The notes beneath the pieces are model-generated. The model was given only the letters and a program-made list of their open reading frames with translations, ran no database searches and was not told the DNA's origin. A stretch of 44,523 bases of DNA from NCBI GenBank assembly GCA_003427395.1, contig BFEA01000102.1, positions 1,674,468 through 1,718,990 of the forward strand, read 5' to 3'. The stretch's first letter is position 1, and each line of letters opens with the position of its first letter. The position numbers and the translations under genes were made by a program. Origin of the DNA: Chara braunii (taxonomy: Eukaryota; Streptophyta; Charophyceae; Charales; Characeae). Of the stretch, positions 1 to 10,393 are shown piece after piece.

Positions 1-28
1 TTTTTTTTTTTTTTTTTTTTTTTTTTTT
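1..28. repeat. poly(T) tract at window edge
   Basis: Twenty-eight uninterrupted T bases. On the sense strand of the neighbouring pol fragment this is a poly(A) run, but it lies at the window edge and about 300 bases of unrelated AT-rich sequence separate it from recognisable pol. Nothing more can be said. Confidence 0.9.
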
Positions 29-985
29 GTTGCGCACTCTACTGACAATGAGTCCGCTATTCACGCCTTCTACGGCTCCTCTGCCAGTAGCAGAGTGCCC
101 AATGGGGAAAAAGGAAAACCACGGGAATAAAAAAATAAAAGAAGGGGGAAAACAAACGAAAAAAAACAAAAAAAAAACAGCACAGAAGTACTGGTCGCCC
201 GTGTTGAGGGACCGGTAGCTCCCCATATCACGACTACTTATCAACTGTATTCCCATGAGACAAAGAGGTTCGTCGCATGGAAAAAAAAAAGGTTCAGCAA
301 AATGCTCTGGAGGATACTGGTGGTTTAAGTCCGGCAACTGTTTCTTAAGTTCCTCAAGTTCCCTAGGAGACATTCGGTAGATAGGGCCCTTGGGAATCTT
401 ACTACTAGGAATAATTTCCATCGTGTGTTTGATAGCACGTTTAGTTATTCCTGTTGGTTCAGTATGCAGATCTTTATACTCCTCTAGGAGTTTTTCAATC
501 GAAGGAGGATAGGAAGTAGAGCATTCCCTTACTTTCTTTACCAAGACCATCATTACTTCCTGCTCCAACTTTTTCTTTGAAACCATTGATCGAAAAGCTG
601 GATAACTCATACAACAAAAAGATAAAGTAGAGTCACAACAAGATTTATGATATAGTTTGATTGGTTTCAATTTTAAGTGTGCATCCCGCAGTTGCACTGT
701 CTTTTCTTTGAACTTCATTTCTGGGTTGGCTTCCTCGTGCCAATCCATCCCCAAAATCAGATCAAATGGTAAGTTCTTTTCCACAAGAAAGGATACCTCG
801 TGAAGAATCTTCTTTCCTTCCTTGGTGCAAAATCGATACTTGACATGATCAACACACTGCGAGATAGTGATTGTGCGTCTGTCAGCTAAGATAGATGTGA
901 TAGGTCGAGACACATCTTTCACCATCATTCCGAGATGTAACTTGCGGATTGCTTTCTCGGATATGTAGGATCGCGTGGATCCTCA
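1..985 (-). pseudogene. Ty3/gypsy pol fragment: protease, linker and start of reverse transcriptase
   Basis: Read on the minus strand, the frame below 985 stays open to the window edge. It opens with the retropepsin active-site context ALLD-stop-G-S-T-R, where the usual D-S/T-G triplet is interrupted by TGA at 983-985. About 70 residues on comes LILGMDWH, the second retropepsin hallmark. A linker follows with KLLEEYKDLHTE and then YRMSPRELEELKKQL (about 325-375), which is the conserved lead-in to Ty3/gypsy reverse transcriptase. Recognisable homology ends near 320. The frame continues through poly-T/A-rich DNA that does not resemble reverse transcriptase, so the catalytic YxDD region, RNase H and integrase are not here. 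The enzyme would have cleaved the Gag-Pol polyprotein and copied the element RNA. The stop and the truncation make this a dead copy. Family call is firm; the left end of the homology is approximate. Confidence 0.85.
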
Positions 986-1246
986 GTCCAACAGTGCACC
1001 TACGCGTGTATGTGCAATCTCTACGTCCACAAGTAGTAGGTCACCCTTGGATTTAAATTTCCTAGCCCATGAGCTTCGTAATGCTAGCAACTCGTTACCA
1101 AGCTCGTCAAGAGAGTCGTCCAAACAGACAGTACATAAGACAGGTTCCGGGTGTTCCGAACGATAGGCCGAAGAAGAACCATCCTCTGCCATGCGAGTCA
1201 AAGGGTTGGAAGGGGTCGTAGGCGCCTTACCTTCATCTTGGTCCAA
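986..1246 (-). pseudogene. Gag-pol junction upstream of the retropepsin motif
   Basis: This is the open frame that leads into the protease active site. It shares the frame of the pol fragment below 985 and ends in LLLVDVEIAHTRVGALLD, immediately before the TGA stop. The upstream part is charged linker with a Cys-rich HPEPVLCTVCLDD segment. It lies in a different frame from the zinc-knuckle end of gag (1449-2024). The 170-bp tandem duplication between them is not a multiple of three and is enough to explain the mismatch. It is part of the same dead element and not an independent gene. Confidence 0.7.
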
Positions 1247-1447
1247 ACCCTTTGACTCGGTAGGAGCAGATGCTACTCAAGAGAGTCGTCCACACAAACA
1301 GTACATAAGACAGGTTCAGGGTGTTCCAGACGATAGGCCGAAGAAGAACCATCCTCTGCCATGCGAGTCGAAGGGTTGGAAGGGGTCGTAGGCGCCTTAC
1401 CTTCATCTTGGTCCAAACACTTTGACTCAGTAGGAGCAGATGCTACT
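1108..1447. repeat. 170-bp tandem duplication inside gag-pol (2 copies)
   Basis: Copy 1 is 1108-1277 and copy 2 is 1278-1447. Both start CAAGAGAGTCGTCCA and end GGAGCAGATGCTACTC, with only scattered substitutions. The unit length modulo 3 is 2, so the duplication shifts the reading frame between gag and pol. Confidence 0.92.
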
Positions 1448-1448
1448 C

Positions 1449-3308
1449 CTACTGGCGGCTCGTTTTTGGGTTACGGATTAACGGGCACCATGCAATCACA
1501 TGCCCTGCAATACCACACTTCAGGCACTGCCCGTTATCCATCCGCTCCAGCCAGGTTTCTTGTGACAGTCCCATCTTTTCCCATAGATTCCCGACCGCAA
1601 TTCCGGGCTGCTCGAGAAACGAGCGTGGTCTCTTCTTCTTCATCGGTGGTCGTGGTCCTCCCTTGGTGACCACTGCAGCAGTGATTTCCCCCTTCCCGGA
1701 ATCACTGCCGCTTGCCACACCCTCGACCTCCAATGGCCACTTCTCCATAGTATCGTCGTCAAAAACAACGAGAGTGTGGTCCTGGCGCTTTTGGGGCCAA
1801 AGTACCCGCTTGCCTGCACTTGCACCACCACCAAACTTAACAACAGATGCATACAATTTTTTTACCTGAGAAGTCATTTGCTCTCGTTGGAGAGCAAAAT
1901 CACGAAACTGCCTGGAATTGTACTTGCCAGATTTGGACTCTGCCACGAGTTGTTCCCTGCTGGGCTCGGGCAGAGCGCGGGAATAAATATACAAGACTTG
2001 GTTGTCTTGCAACTTCAAACTCAAGAACCTGCAGCAACCGATCCAATTCCCGAGACAAGGTTTCTATCGAGGTCCAATGTTTCTGACCGATGGTAGTAAG
2101 CGTCAAAGGCCTTGTCGGTTGTCGCCTTGTCGGTTGTCGTCTTATCCAAGAAGCGTTCCTTGATTTTACTCAAGAACTGTTTCAATGTCAACATAGCAGC
2201 CCACTCCCCGGTATCATCAAACCCTGCTGCATTGGCTTCGCCCAGAACCCATTCCTTTGCTTCCCCACCAAGACCAAAAGTAGAGAAAGCGAGTTGAGAT
2301 TCGGGTTCCACAGGGGCATACTGCAGTAAGTTTGAATTTCGGCAATCCAAAGCAACAAATTTCATCTTTTTTGTTGCAGAACATGAAAAGCAGCTTCATT
2401 TGACTTTCTCTTTTCTCTTTGGTTTCTCAAGTTGTGTGGTAGTGTCTTTCTTTCCATCGAAAGACGTCGGCGGATTTGAAGGCTCCCCTTTCTTCTCGTC
2501 CATTTTGGAAGTCATGGGAGTTTCTTCCTTCAGAGACTTCATGGCATCTCCCATCAACTTCTTTGGCTTTTCTTCTTTTCCTTCTTTGACTTCTTCTGAC
2601 ACCCGATTCTTTCCCTTGACCAGATTGGTAATTATCTGCAGTCCCGCAGTCACATCACGATTCGTTGACCATACTGATCGATTTTCATTTCAAGGTGAGC
2701 CAAATAAGTCACAAGATAAGCCAAAGAAATTGTCTGATCTTCCCCTTCGGTCATAATAACAGTTTGTCTAATTTCTTGTACCTTCTGCTCTTGCTGACAT
2801 TTCTTTCTTTTTCCTTCCTTAATTCCTCTTTTCTTTTCTTTTCCCGTTCAAGTGCTTCTTCTAGCTGTCTGATATTTTCATCCACAGCTTCTTCAAACAC
2901 AACTACTTCCTTCTCCTCTTTCCGATCTGAAATCTTTGTAAGCTGCTCAACGATGTACTTATCAAGTGCCTGACGACACTTGATTAGTTCATTCTGAGCT
3001 TGCATGACGTCAATGCCCGTTTCAGCCGATTCAATAGCAGCGTGTACTGCTTTTAAATCGAACTGGGCCCTGACATGGGCCTCGGCTTCTGCACCGGCGT
3101 CATGAAGTTCAGAAATCAGTTTGTCCAAGCGGCCTATGAGAACTCTCTTCCGCTCTTCCACTTGCTGTCTAGTTTGGGGATCAGGTGTCTCCTCATCAAT
3201 ACCAAAGATGAGTGAGACAGGATAGAAAAGGAGAGGAATAAATCGGGTGAGTGCGGACAATTTCAGACAGTTCCATAAGAAATACATCTTGATGTGCGTC
3301 TGCCGCAC
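1449..3308 (-). pseudogene. Ty3/gypsy gag, frameshifted, with zinc knuckle
   Basis: Gag packages the element RNA into cytoplasmic virus-like particles. The first block (about 2751-3290) is a long charged coiled coil rich in E, K and R (ERKRVLIGRLDKL, EEALEREKKRKEELRK). The next (2396-2653) is Lys/Pro-rich linker. The retrotrans-gag core follows at 2021-2365 (AFSTFGLGGEAKEWVLGEA, LKQFLSKIKERFLDK). It then jumps to a second frame for TIGQKHWTSIETLSRELDRLL (near 2030-2100) and to a third for LYIYSRALPEPSREQLVAES and QFRDFALQREQM. A CCHC zinc knuckle, CLKCGIAGHVIAWC, ends it near 1490. At least three frame changes and a stop at 2396 break the frame. The core also carries a small internal duplication, KTTTDKATTDKAFD. 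The ATG near 3287 is one possible start, but the true start is uncertain. The LTR-like block upstream and pol downstream lie in the same orientation. Confidence 0.88.
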
Positions 3309-3379
3309 AATAAATACTCAATAACAAGAATAAATTCCACGGCCGCACTATTCTACAACAGAAGGGATTTCGGTAACCG

Positions 3380-4466
3380 AAGAAGAAAAATAAATACAAT
3401 TATTTCTACTTCTAACTTTCACTGTTCTTTGTCTGTCTGTGTGATGACGTCCTAGTCAAGAGTGTACAGGTACCACCTCAGGCCCGTGTGATCAGATACA
3501 ACACACAAGTACGTACGCACAGCACCACAACATAGCAAACGACAGGGTGGGTATGCCAACATCAATCAGCAAACAATTAGTCAGCAACCTTCTTCTTCTT
3601 CCATGCGCCGTTCCTGGTGTCAATGCGATACCGCACCCCTCTTGACAGCTGGCACTACAGCTGTCCAGTCAGCCGTACAGTCAGCCGTACCACCTTCGTC
3701 TTTGAGGTGCAACTCTTACTTGGCAGCCACCTGCCTGCCACATGTCATCCCTGGCGTGCCAACATAGCAGACCTGCCACATCAGCACATCAGTGTCTTAT
3801 CAGTCAATAGTGGGATGCCACGTCAGCAAATGTGTGCTCTGGTCCTTCCCACTTGCCGCTTCCTCGCGTCTTGGTGTGATACCGTTGCTGTTCCAGCCAA
3901 TCACGTCAATGCCACGTCAGCCTATGGAGCCAACGCCATGTCAGCAGGCTCGCCACATTAGAAGACAATCGTGTACGACACCTGCCTGCCACGTCAGCAA
4001 CCAGTCTTGATGTCCAAAGGCCACGTCAGCATCAGTACCGGACTTGGTCGTGCCTCAGCTGCTAATGCAGCACGAGAATGCCACGTCAGCAATCTCGCGC
4101 AACCAAGTCTCTAGATGCGGCACATGATATGCCACGTCAGTGTGGGATCGCAACGCCACCTCACTATTGCGATCCTGGCTGGCGCGCGGTCAGCGCTTTA
4201 GTAGCGTTGACGTGGGGTCTGGACCCCAGATTGACCTGAAACCGAATTCCTTCTGGCCTTGATGCTGTCTCGGTACCTGCGCACAACAAGTGAGTGTATC
4301 CGACCAAGGGCCTGGGTGCGGTACCTTTGACCTGACAGTGGACTTGGACTTTTGATTTTCCCACGGGCAGTGTGTGGTCACACTGCCTGGCGCAGGCCGA
4401 GTTTGGCCTGCGTCGTCTGGGCTCCAATTCGAGGGCCCAGACTGCTGCAGAACACGGGTTACTGCA
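3380..4466 (-). mobile_element. LTR-like block, copy A, upstream of gag
   Basis: This block matches two others in the window, at 26552-27492 and 40828-41729. In element orientation it begins TGCAGTAACCCG at 4466. It contains GGCCTGGG/CAAGGGCCTGGG blocks and the GGTACCTGCGCACAA region. It then shows an array of eight GCTGACGTGGC-type motifs, seen on the plus strand as GCCACGTCAGC between about 3774 and 4142. It lies directly upstream of gag in the same orientation, so it is most simply the 5' LTR of the broken element. The end near gag (about 3310-3400) cannot be fixed, because I see no clear primer-binding site there. Confidence 0.6.
3774..4142 (-). promoter_or_regulatory. Array of eight CCACGTCA-type motifs in LTR copy A
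   Basis: The plus-strand text GCCACGTCAGC, or a one-base variant (CCACATCAGC, CCATGTCAGC, CCACGTCAGT), recurs eight times with irregular spacing. The ACGT core flanked as TGACGTGG is the C/G-box hybrid bound by plant bZIP factors, including those of the unfolded-protein response. That it binds anything here is inference. Confidence 0.55.
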
Positions 4467-4811
4467 TCTGCACACAATATTAACAGCTTTCCAAAAACAA
4501 ACAACTTCCAGACCTCCTACCAGTGACGGACTGGAAACTGAAATCATTCTTTCATTTGGCACACAGGTAACAATAAGCCCAAATTTGTCTTCTTTTTTTT
4601 CAACTTCTGTATCTTTCAGTGCCATGTAATTGGTATACATTTGCAGAACATTTCGAAAGGGACACTTCTGTCATAAGCAAGGAAGGGTTCCATGTAATGC
4701 AAGAAGTGGACTCTGTGGAGACATACAGCATACAGGAGATCTTCACAAAAAGACATTATCACAGAAAGACACAAAAGGATCGGGCTGGGTGGAAGGGGTA
4801 GAGGAACCTAC

Positions 4812-5538
4812 AGTGCACCAGTCAAGGCAGTCGATTGCATAAACAGCTAAGGCCTCAGCAACTTCAGAGCCATCCTTCACAGAGACCTCCCTGACAGCCC
4901 TCCAGACCACCATCGGATCCCAACTGATACCTGTCGTTGTCCTGTTCTGAATTCCAGTCACGATGACTGGATGCCCTTTTCCCCAGTGGTCCTGAAAGTG
5001 CCTCAATGCTGATTCCCTCAGGGACAGATTGTCCCGTCCATCAATGTCACTTACATCAGGACAGTATATGTAGTTATCGTCACTATCTGTGCGATACGCT
5101 GCCCGCCTCCTCTTACCAGCAAAGTGTTCACAATCACATGCCCCTTGGGTACGTCCCTTCACGGCCAAATGCTCTGCCCGCATCTGCGTACCAAACTTGT
5201 GGACCATTTTCTCAGCTTTACACAGAAGTTCTTTCAACCAATCCCCTCCCATCACCGACTTCAAATCCATCTCTTTCCCACGACAGGCCTTACGAGGGCA
5301 CAGGACATCCCCATCAGATCCCACAGCCCACGTCAGCTCACCATGACGACCCACAGTGCGCTCTCCCTTCTCATGGTCCTTATCTTGTGTAATCGTCACC
5401 CAATTGAAGCGCTGCGCAAACCCTCGTCCACCAGGCTGCTTACCATTCCTCACCTCCTTGCAGCATTCCAAGCATAGGTCGAACTCGCATATTACACATG
5501 ACCGGTATAGATCGACAATAGATGTTCGACAATTGTCA
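4812..5538 (-). CDS. JMJ25/IBM1-like JmjC histone H3K9 demethylase, exon with second zinc finger and start of JmjC region
   Basis: This exon encodes the middle of a plant KDM3-type demethylase, a nuclear Fe(II)/2-oxoglutarate enzyme that removes methyl groups from histone H3 lysine 9. It starts after a TTCTAG acceptor, with T completing a Cys codon. DNCRTSIVDLYRSC follows, then VICEFDLCLECCKEV, which is the C-terminal Cys-rich finger of JMJ25 proteins. Next come CPRKACRGKEMDLKSV, YIYCPDVSDID, LRHFQDHWGKGHPVIVTGI and GISWDPMVVWRAVRE. It ends AIDCLDWCT at a GTAGGT donor (4807-4812). All 242 codons are open. The catalytic HxD...H core and later exons are not found downstream; the next DNA is the Ty3/gypsy element in the same orientation, so they may lie beyond the left edge or be lost. 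Apart from the preceding small exon, which I could not find, this exon agrees with 22572-22674 and 19922-20069 as parts of one gene. Confidence 0.87.
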
Positions 5539-6095
5539 CTAGAAGCAACGCCAACAGCAGCACCAGAATTACAAGAGTGTTATACTTCCATGATGAAAGT
5601 TGGAAGACACCTCTTCTGTCTGAAGGGGAAAACCTAAAGTAACTGAAGATTCTAGAGAACTTCTACTATAACTCAACCAAGCTCCAAATGAGTACAGCGA
5701 ACCATACGTCCACTTATGAATGAACAAAAGAAGGTGCTACAATGTGAAACACGCCTCTAACTAACACATACCACCTGTGCCAGCAAACCCACCCACAAAA
5801 GAAACAAACAGAAACCAACCATGACGGGACGCAAAAAAAAAAAAAAGAAGACTCGAAAAAACAAGCAAAAGTATGCACATGCAGTGTTACCACACATTGG
5901 CAGAGGTTTGTCTGCTGCACGTGTTTTGGTGTTTGTGTGCTCGAGTGTTTGCATGTTTGTGTTCATGTATTCGTGTGCTCGAGTGTTTGTATGTTTGTGT
6001 GTTTGCATGCTCGAGTGTTCATTTGTGTGTTTGGGTAGTTGTGTGCATAGGTTTCAAACTTTAGATATGTCTGTGTGTGTGTCTCGGCATTTCAG
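5539..6095. other. Intron-like DNA without a recognised gene
   Basis: This contains an A14 run near 5832 and a (TGTTTG/CTCGAGTGTT)-type degenerate repeat at 5930-6020, where CTCGAGTGTTTGCATGTTTG recurs. I see no supported coding exon here. Confidence 0.6.
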
Positions 6096-6266
6096 GAGGA
6101 CTACCAACAATAGACAAAGAAGAAAAGTGGAAAACATGTCTCAACACTCTCGAAGGGCAAGTCGGAAACACAGTGATTACCTCCTTGCACTTGGTAGTTT
6201 TGTGTGAAGAGCACATACTCATCTCAAGTCGATGCAACACTAGACAATACGCAACCGACGCTGAAG
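6096..6266 (+). CDS. Candidate plus-strand exon of unknown function
   Basis: The segment is bounded by a pyrimidine- and GT-rich stretch ending CGGCATTTCAG and by the strong donor GAAG/GTAAGT. Between them one frame is open for 56 codons, beginning GLPTIDKEEKWKTCLNTLEG and ending RQYATDAE. The other two frames contain stops. I do not recognise the product. It lies on the strand opposite the JMJ25-like gene, inside that gene's large intron. No further exons of the same strand could be joined to it, so a chance pair of splice signals remains possible. Confidence 0.35.
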
Positions 6267-6269
6267 GTA

Positions 6270-7170
6270 AGTTATGTGGTGTTGCTCCTGCTAGCATATG
6301 TAGTGAACTTCAATGGCCCAGCTGCTGGAGCACTGCTGAGGTGGAGCTTAGGTCCTCGTGATGTGTAACCGGAGAGTGGTTTCCACAAGCTGTAAGCGCA
6401 GAAGCACCCTTTCAGGTCACCGATTTCACAAAGGATACCATCCATAGCAGCTGCAAATGTCGAAGAAGATGGACAAGGAAACAGAGGAGGTGGGAAAACA
6501 GTTAACTGGGAAGTTGACCGGGAAGTTGGCAGGGGAATTCACCAGGGTTGACAAGGCAGTTGTGCCAATGAAGCTGATGAGGAAGTCGGCCGGGAAGGTG
6601 CTGAAGGTGATAACATTTCCCATACGCTAATTGTTGGTACAAGATCCTCCTGTACAGAAGAACGCAGTGAGCAGTGGAGCATCATCTCTGTCATGAGGAG
6701 ATCTATTGCAAGGAAAAACAACAATGCCATATCTGTTGTAATGGTAGGGGATTCTAAGAAATATATGAACGTAGTTCAACGTACACAAATTTTAGCAAAA
6801 GCAGTTTAGAAGTAATGACATATCAGGCATTAAAAAGCTGATGCTCCTACAGAAGCATATCAGGTGGTACTAGGCCAACTTGCTGCTGTGGCAAGCATGT
6901 TCAGTACACATATCTGACAGCACCACACCAAAATCAAGAGGTAATGACATAGTCTTCCTGCATGACATGAGGCATGGACAGAAACCAGGGCCATGTACAT
7001 ACCGTTCAGCATTAGCTACCAAATGCACTAGTTACGTAGTGGCACAGCCCCGCAGTGAGCACCGATCAGCTACTTGTTCCCGGTATTATGCAGTAACAAC
7101 CTCACAGAGAACAACGACCAGCTACATGCTAATTCTGAAGAGGTGTATCTAAGACAAAAGAGAGGACTTG
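6270..7170. other. No supported feature
   Basis: Mixed unique sequence. A short repeated segment near 6500-6600 (GGGAAGTTGACCGGGAAGTTGGCAGGG) shows slippage-type duplication. No gene or element end is recognised. Confidence 0.5.
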
Positions 7171-7175
7171 GGAGG

Positions 7176-7298
7176 ACAGGCCAGCTGAACCGCCTTTGGC
7201 AGGATCAGGGCAGACAATGAAGTGGGGCATGGAGAACAGGCCAGCTGAACCGCCTTTGGCAGGATCAGTGCAGACAATGAAGTGGGGCATGGAGAACA
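7176..7298. repeat. 60-bp tandem duplication (2 copies)
   Basis: The unit beginning ACAGGCCAGCTGAACCGCC recurs with an offset of 60 bases (7176 and 7236). The copies are nearly identical. Confidence 0.9.
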
Positions 7299-7691
7299 AG
7301 ATTGCAGTCCAGAGTCGACCCGTCTAGCAAAGCATGCATCGGTTGCAGATATGACATTTGTGCTCTGCCAGGAAAGGCTTCGGGACGCAAGATGATGTTC
7401 GCAAAGAACTGGACTTGGCTGGTGTTGTGTGCTGATGTAGCCCATGCAGCATTTGTGCTCATATCCGCAGTGGTCTCAGGACACAGATACATTTCTAGCT
7501 ACATGTGCTGATGTAGCAGGAACACAGAGGTGACTGAGGTGTAGCAGTTAGAAAGGAGAGAGTTTGGCCCTTGTAATCGGCCAGGAATCTCCACAGACTG
7601 TGACTGGGAAAAGTTATAATCAAAGAGGTGAAGAGGCAACGACATGTGCATGGAAAAGTGCACACATCATTCACTAGCAATTGAAGTCTTG

Positions 7692-7966
7692 ATGCTCAGC
7701 CTTAATCTTGAGACCATATTCCCAAAGATGCTCAGCCTTAATCTTGAGACCATATTACCAATATTGCTATGTCCCCAGTATTGTCATGGAGAACCTGGCC
7801 CACTATTGTTATGGAGAACCTGGAGGGTTGGAGGGTTGGCTGTGATTGGCAGTTTAGGCCGCTTGTTACAGAGGATCAGCAAGAATGGCAGTTTGGGCTA
7901 CTTGTTACAGAGGATCAGCAAGAACGGCAGTTCGGGCTACTTGTTACAGTGGATCAGCAAGAATGA
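7692..7966. repeat. Cluster of short tandem repeats (38-bp x2, 39-bp x3)
   Basis: GATGCTCAGCCTTAATCTTGAGACC occurs twice at 7692-7760. Further on, GAGGATCAGCAAGAAYGGCAG with TTCGGGCTACTTGTTACAG occurs in three units about 39 bases apart (about 7855-7966). Confidence 0.85.
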
Positions 7967-8500
7967 ACTGTTGTGCTGCAGATCATCAGCAGACCTGCAC
8001 TGTTTCTGTTGCAGAGGATCAGTGGCAATCAGGCTGTCTTGGTCCTGTCAAGCTGTGATGCAGAGCTTGTTGCAGTGGGCCACTCTGACCACAAGGCAGA
8101 AGACCAGTGCTATTGTCATTTGAATGCGTAAAGTCCGAATCCATTCGCTGCAGTTTCTGTCAGCAAATCCATCTCCGCAGGCTGGATTCCGTGGCTCTTA
8201 AGGTCTATATGGCTCTCTTCAACTGTGTTGGCAAATTCAATCTGCAGCACTGCAACCACAAGATCAACAACACGTTGCAACTACATCAGTAAGCTGCCGT
8301 GAGCCACATGAAATTTCCACCATCTTGGTCATTCACAATGCATCTTCTTTTATCATGACTCTTCTTTTAGTTCCACAAGATGCCACCAAAATCCAACATG
8401 AGGGCCTTTCAATTACCCAAACATGGCTCTAGCACCTGAGATAAGGTCCGGGACATCAGTCTTGACCTTTAGGAAGTAGCATTACCCTCCAACTAGTTCT

Positions 8501-8518
8501 CCCCCCCCCCCCCCCCCC
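8501..8518. repeat. Poly(C) run of 18
   Basis: Eighteen consecutive C bases. On the minus strand this is a G-run that could form a quadruplex with neighbours or simply mark sequencing uncertainty. Confidence 0.9.
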
Positions 8519-8723
8519 AAACAAATCTTTAAAGGGGACGCAGGTGACCATTGACCCACCCATGCTACCCCTTTTTTTCTTTTGAGTGAATATTTCCCCC
8601 GTGCGCCGCACATGCCGTGCTCTGCACCGTGCGGGTCCGCTGGTGCGCAAACGTGTGGAATTTTCCGCACAGCGTCCGCTTGCATGTATGGTTAAAACAT
8701 ATATCAAATTGTGATTTACATAC

Positions 8724-8760
8724 CAAATGTGTTGAGCCTCTTGTCTACAGCATCCAAAAA
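8724..8760 (-). CDS. Candidate small exon, possibly of the JMJ25-like gene
   Basis: On the minus strand an excellent acceptor (T-rich tract ending TTTTATTCCAG) precedes 37 bases that read FLDAVDKRLNTF plus one base. A GTATGT donor follows. Its start phase (0) fits the end of the candidate exon at 12775-12845. Its end phase (1) does not fit the exon at 5538, so at least one more exon would be needed between them. The peptide is helix-like but is not a JMJ25 hallmark. It could belong to another gene or be chance. Confidence 0.35.
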
Positions 8761-8990
8761 CTGGAATAAAACGAAAACAAACAAACCATCCACCAACCAG
8801 ATCAGCATGTACAATGAGCATTTGTGTACAACATACTGATAGGATACCAATGTGAACCCCATAGGTAGCCATTCTTTTCCGAATTGCTTGAACGGGACCA
8901 GTAAGCAATTCTTTTAGCACGGGCGAGATGACCTTGAGATACAACCACAGGCGACCGGTTATCCACAGTTTAATCCTGGGTAGCACGGTG

Positions 8991-9050
8991 TACGTGTACG
9001 CGTACACGTATTCCTGTACGTGACACGTACTCCCGTACGTGGGAATACGT
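8991..9050. repeat. Cluster of CGTAC palindromes
   Basis: TACGTGTACGCGTACACGTA (8991-9010) is a perfect 20-base palindrome. It is followed by GTACGTG-A-CACGTAC (9016-9030) and CCCGTACGTGGG. A related CGTACGCGTACG lies near 12160. Confidence 0.85.
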
Positions 9051-9919
9051 AACCAACCAACCAAAAAAAAAANTGCGACTTTTATGCGTGTGAAGTGTTT
9101 CGACTGCAGTTGAAACTTGGGACGGTACTGGACTCCAAAAAGGCAGTTCGAAATGCATTTACAAACTGCTTTCGTGACTGCGCCCTAGTTACCCCTTGAA
9201 AGAAACAATGGCGGACGCGGCAGGTTTTGAGTTCGTAAAGGCAACAAAAACACGCGCCGGCAAAGAAATCACGTGCCGACTTCGAAACGGCATCCGTTGG
9301 GCTTTTTTTCTTTTTTCTTTTTTCTTTTCCCATCTGACAATGCGACCGGCCCATGTAAATATGACACCTGGCCCAGCCTGACACCACGGCGGCGGCACTT
9401 TCATTGCCCTTTTCGAACTCGCGCCTCGTTTCTTTGCTGACACATGTTTCCCCCCCCTGTGAAACTCCGATGTGACGTGGACCTGCTTTTTTCCCCCTTA
9501 CTGAAAATTTTATGCACTTGGTGTCACGCACAGTCATCGTCACGGGGTCCCCTCCACATTTCTTGCCTTCATCCAGAACCAGCATTCAATCCATATCCTA
9601 ACCTCCACCCTCTCGCACTCCCGCAGGTCAGTTTACTCTACCATAACAATTATCAGAACACCTGAACTGGTCCCGATCTGCACGCCCAGGATCGATCACG
9701 GTCAAAAACGAAACCGCTGAGACTCGATGTACGGGGCTACCGACCGTAACATTCTTAGTGCGGTGGATTCGTTTTGTGAGTGTTGTGACATGCATAAGAT
9801 GTAAGCTGCGTAATGTCTGTAGGGGTGCGTGGGGATCAAAGGTAATTGGGAGAACGTCTGTAGGGGCATGTGTGGCATGTTTTTGAGCTGGAACTAATGA
9901 TGATGGGTCCTTTTTTTTA
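9050..9919. other. No firmly supported gene; possible end of a MULE-type MITE
   Basis: The sequence GTGACTGCGCCCTAGTTACCCCTT near 9175-9198 resembles the outer end of the MITEs at 9920 and 11376, but a matching second end was not found. The open frame at 9196-9381 begins MADAAGFEFVKATKTRAGKE and soon becomes a poly-Phe tract. I do not support it as a gene. Confidence 0.4.
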
Positions 9920-10114
9920 GGGGTAACTTCAGTAGAGTCACGAAAACGAGTTATAATTGCAGTATGGGGCAAGATACAGTTTGCAATGGCACTTCGGGCA
10001 CCCTACCTGGCCAGAAAACTGGGTTGTATACATTGCCTGAACTGCAATTCGAAACTGTATCTTGGCCCATAGTGCAATTATAACTCGTTTTTGTGACTCC
10101 TGCGTAGTTTCCCC
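9920..10114. mobile_element. Foldback MITE copy 1, Mutator-like
   Basis: This 195-base element starts GGGGTAACTTC and ends GTAGTTTCCCC. Its arms, about 75 bases each, are near-perfect inverted repeats (GAGTCACGAAAACGAG... and ...CTCGTTTTTGTGACTC) around a loop containing CTACCTGGCCAGAAAACTGGG. It is flanked on both sides by the 9-mer TTTTTTTTA (9911-9919 and 10115-10123). It has no coding capacity. A 9-bp target duplication with long inverted ends points to Mutator-like transposase mobilisation. Orientation of the loop is opposite to copy 2. Confidence 0.85.
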
Positions 10115-10393
10115 TTTTTTTTAATGATGGTTCTGTCAATCCTGACAATTCATTATAACCTCTGCCTTAGGAGCTTCAGACATGAACTGGGGAATATCGG
10201 CAGGGCCTTTTGGAACTAGGTGTCGGTCTTAGGGTCTCGCTCCACTACTCTCCTCTCCACATGCACAAAAGACAAAAATTGTGGCAGTGTATCTTTCCAT
10301 TGTTCTAGCGGAAGATTCGCTCTCGTTTTGCACATTTCGCGAGTAGTGGAAGGACGCCCTTAGTTGACACCAGAGCAGGGAGAAAGATCAGCC

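Noticed and set aside
4164-4667. Next JMJ25-like exon directly downstream of 4812, starting after TTATGACAG
   Set aside because: The peptide (KCPFRNVLQMYTNYMALKD) only vaguely resembles the expected start of the JmjC core, no donor fits, and the frame runs into the LTR block.
5764-5860. Small minus-strand exon ending in GTATGT that would supply the Cys before DNCRTS in the right phase
   Set aside because: It would need a weak CGAG acceptor and encode a poly-Phe stretch, so the match in phase is probably chance.
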